The notes beneath the pieces were generated by a model. It worked only from the letters and a program-made list of their open reading frames with translations, had not been told where the DNA came from and did not search any database. Positions 62,825 to 64,000 of a DNA stretch of 64,000 bases are shown here, piece by piece. The position numbers and the translations under genes were made by a program. Each line of letters opens with the position of its first letter. Position 1 is the stretch's first letter. Origin of the DNA: Heliopora coerulea. Its lineage: Eukaryota; Cnidaria; Anthozoa; Scleralcyonacea; Helioporidae. Location of the stretch: assembly GCA_030142905.1 (NCBI GenBank), contig JASJOG010000147.1, positions 156,001-220,000 of the forward strand. Reading direction: 5' to 3'.

Positions 62825-64000
62825 ACTCTGGAGAAGGACAAGAGAAAGATCAAAGCTTCCAAGAATTTCCTCATCTTTTCAGACAAAAGTAGGAATATCT
62901 ACGAAATGTATGCCCCCACTTACAACAAACTGTTAACCGAGAATGTCACGAAGACATACAAACACGCACAAGACCACATCTTGAAAGAAATCAACCACGA
63001 ACTAAAATTTATCGCCGATAACATAAACATATCCAACCGTATAGATCCTATGAACAAAACACCAGCCTTTATATCCCTGAAAGATCACAAACCGGACTTT
63101 GAAAACAATCCCAAATGCCGCCTCATCAACCCTGCAAAAAGCAACCTCGGCAAAGTAAGCAAATCCATCCTAAACAACATAAACAACCGGATAAGAATTC
63201 AAACCCAAGTAAACCAGTGGCGAACCTCTACCGACGCAATCTCGTGGTTTCAATCAATTCAGAACAAACCGAGAAAATCATTCATATCCTTCGATATAGT
63301 AGACTTTTACCCTTCAATTTCTGAACATCTCCTGGACCGATGTATCGCATGGGGGAAACGATTCATAAACGTCACAGACAACGACATCTCAATCATCAAA
63401 CACGCACGTAAATCACTTCTTTTCCACCAAAACCAAATATGGTCTAAACGCAACGCAGACAACACATTTGACGTAACTATGGGAAGCTACGACGGAGCAG
63501 AGATATGCGAAATTGTCGGCCTCTTCATACTCAATTCACTTCAAGAACGCTTCGGAAAAAATGTTGGATTATACCGCGACAACGGCTTGGCGGTGATCAA
63601 CACCAAATCTGGCAGACTATGCGACAAGGAAAGAAAAGAACTTGTTCGTATATTCGACGACCTCGGCCTTAAAATTACAACACTGACTAACCAAGATCGC
63701 ACAAACTTCCTTGACTTAACATTCCACCTCACCAACGGGACTTACAAACCCTACAGAAAACCCAACGACGAACCTCTTTACATCAACCGCTCATCTAACC
63801 ACCCACCCTCCATAATACGCGAACTCTCCGGATCTATCAACCGACGAATTAACAAACTATCATCTAATAAAAATACTTTTGACAATGCTGCTCCCATCTA
63901 CAACGAAGCCCTCAAACGAAGCAACTTTAACACACAACTCAAATACGAACCACCTAACACTAATACAAATACCCAACGTAACAGACAACGAAACGTGATC
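62825..64000 (+). CDS. P7 divergent reverse transcriptase (partial, open to window end)
   Basis: A frame without stops from 62825 (first ATG 62906) to the window end, over 390 codons. Motifs: NPKCRLINPAKSNLGKVSKS (RT fingers), SFISFDIVDFYPSISEHLLD (first catalytic aspartate), MGSYDGAEICEIVGLFIL, then GLYRDNGLAV where the usual second aspartate of YRDD is asparagine, and FLDLTFHLTNGTYKPYRKPN, INRSSNHPPSI. It belongs with GIY-YIG-bearing RT elements of the Penelope kind but is distant from the other families here. The asparagine may make this copy inactive although the frame is undamaged. Confidence 0.7.

Noticed and set aside
1..64000. CRISPR arrays, bacterial operons or prophage
   Set aside because: No spaced direct repeats of the right kind, no operon-like gene runs; introns and LINE/PLE content are eukaryotic.

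Overview
The window looks like a repeat-rich, AT-rich metazoan genome. I infer a cnidarian, probably an anthozoan such as a coral or sea anemone. The grounds are the density of GIY-YIG Penelope-like elements (PLEs), the CR1/Jockey-like LINEs, the K02A2.6-type Gypsy element and an intron-containing FGF8-like gene. This is an inference from content, not a match to a reference. There are no operons, no CRISPR arrays and no bacterial-style gene organisation, and most open reading frames are pieces of transposons.

Host genes. The only host genes I can support are FGF8-like secreted growth factor genes on the minus strand, hidden in short exons. Copy A has exons 2-5 at 22902-23028, 21681-21805, 20836-20939 and 19411-19584. 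Copy B has exons 1-5 at 57313-57426, 54988-55111, 53770-53894, 52922-53028 and 51499-51672. A signal-peptide exon of a third, older copy (C) is at 31875-31976. Between A and B the introns remain similar, while the exons differ more, and almost every exonic change alters an amino acid. I consider this the most interesting signal in the window.

Layout. 1-1838: decayed LINE. 1840-6500: duplicated block I, containing a broken Gypsy element on the minus strand. 6650-16330: a stack of nested elements. PLE 'P1' is interrupted by a CR1-like LINE, which is itself interrupted by PLE 'P6'; a P4 PLE fragment and a second LINE sit on its left flank. 16335-23807: FGF copy A and its surroundings. 23820-25210: tRNA-derived SINE pair and a small inverted-repeat element. 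25805-28224: a young PLE (P2) with near-identical inverted arms. 28640-35028: a second copy of block I, split by a 4.04-kb segment that carries the FGF-C exon. 35029-38090: nothing recognised. 38100-39905: tRNA-like repeat, PLE P3 and a P1 terminus. 40075-55891: a second copy of the 6650-23807 region (nested stack plus FGF copy B). 55892-57426: FGF-B intron 1 and exon 1. 57816-60404: PLE P5. 61030-61680: PLE relic P8. 62345-64000: PLE-like P7, running off the window.

The large A/B duplication (about 17 kb versus 16 kb, offset 32-33 kb) carries the nested insertions in both copies, so the nesting is older than the duplication. PLE families P1, P2, P5 and P6 share one layout: an RT shortened at its 5' side, a GIY-YIG endonuclease, and an inverted copy of the endonuclease end fused upstream; P7 shows the inverted endonuclease arm and RT. 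Several families have hammerhead-ribozyme-like termini whose helix I covaries between families. The LINE starts its ORF with a hydrophobic leader followed by a 2A-like NPGP motif.
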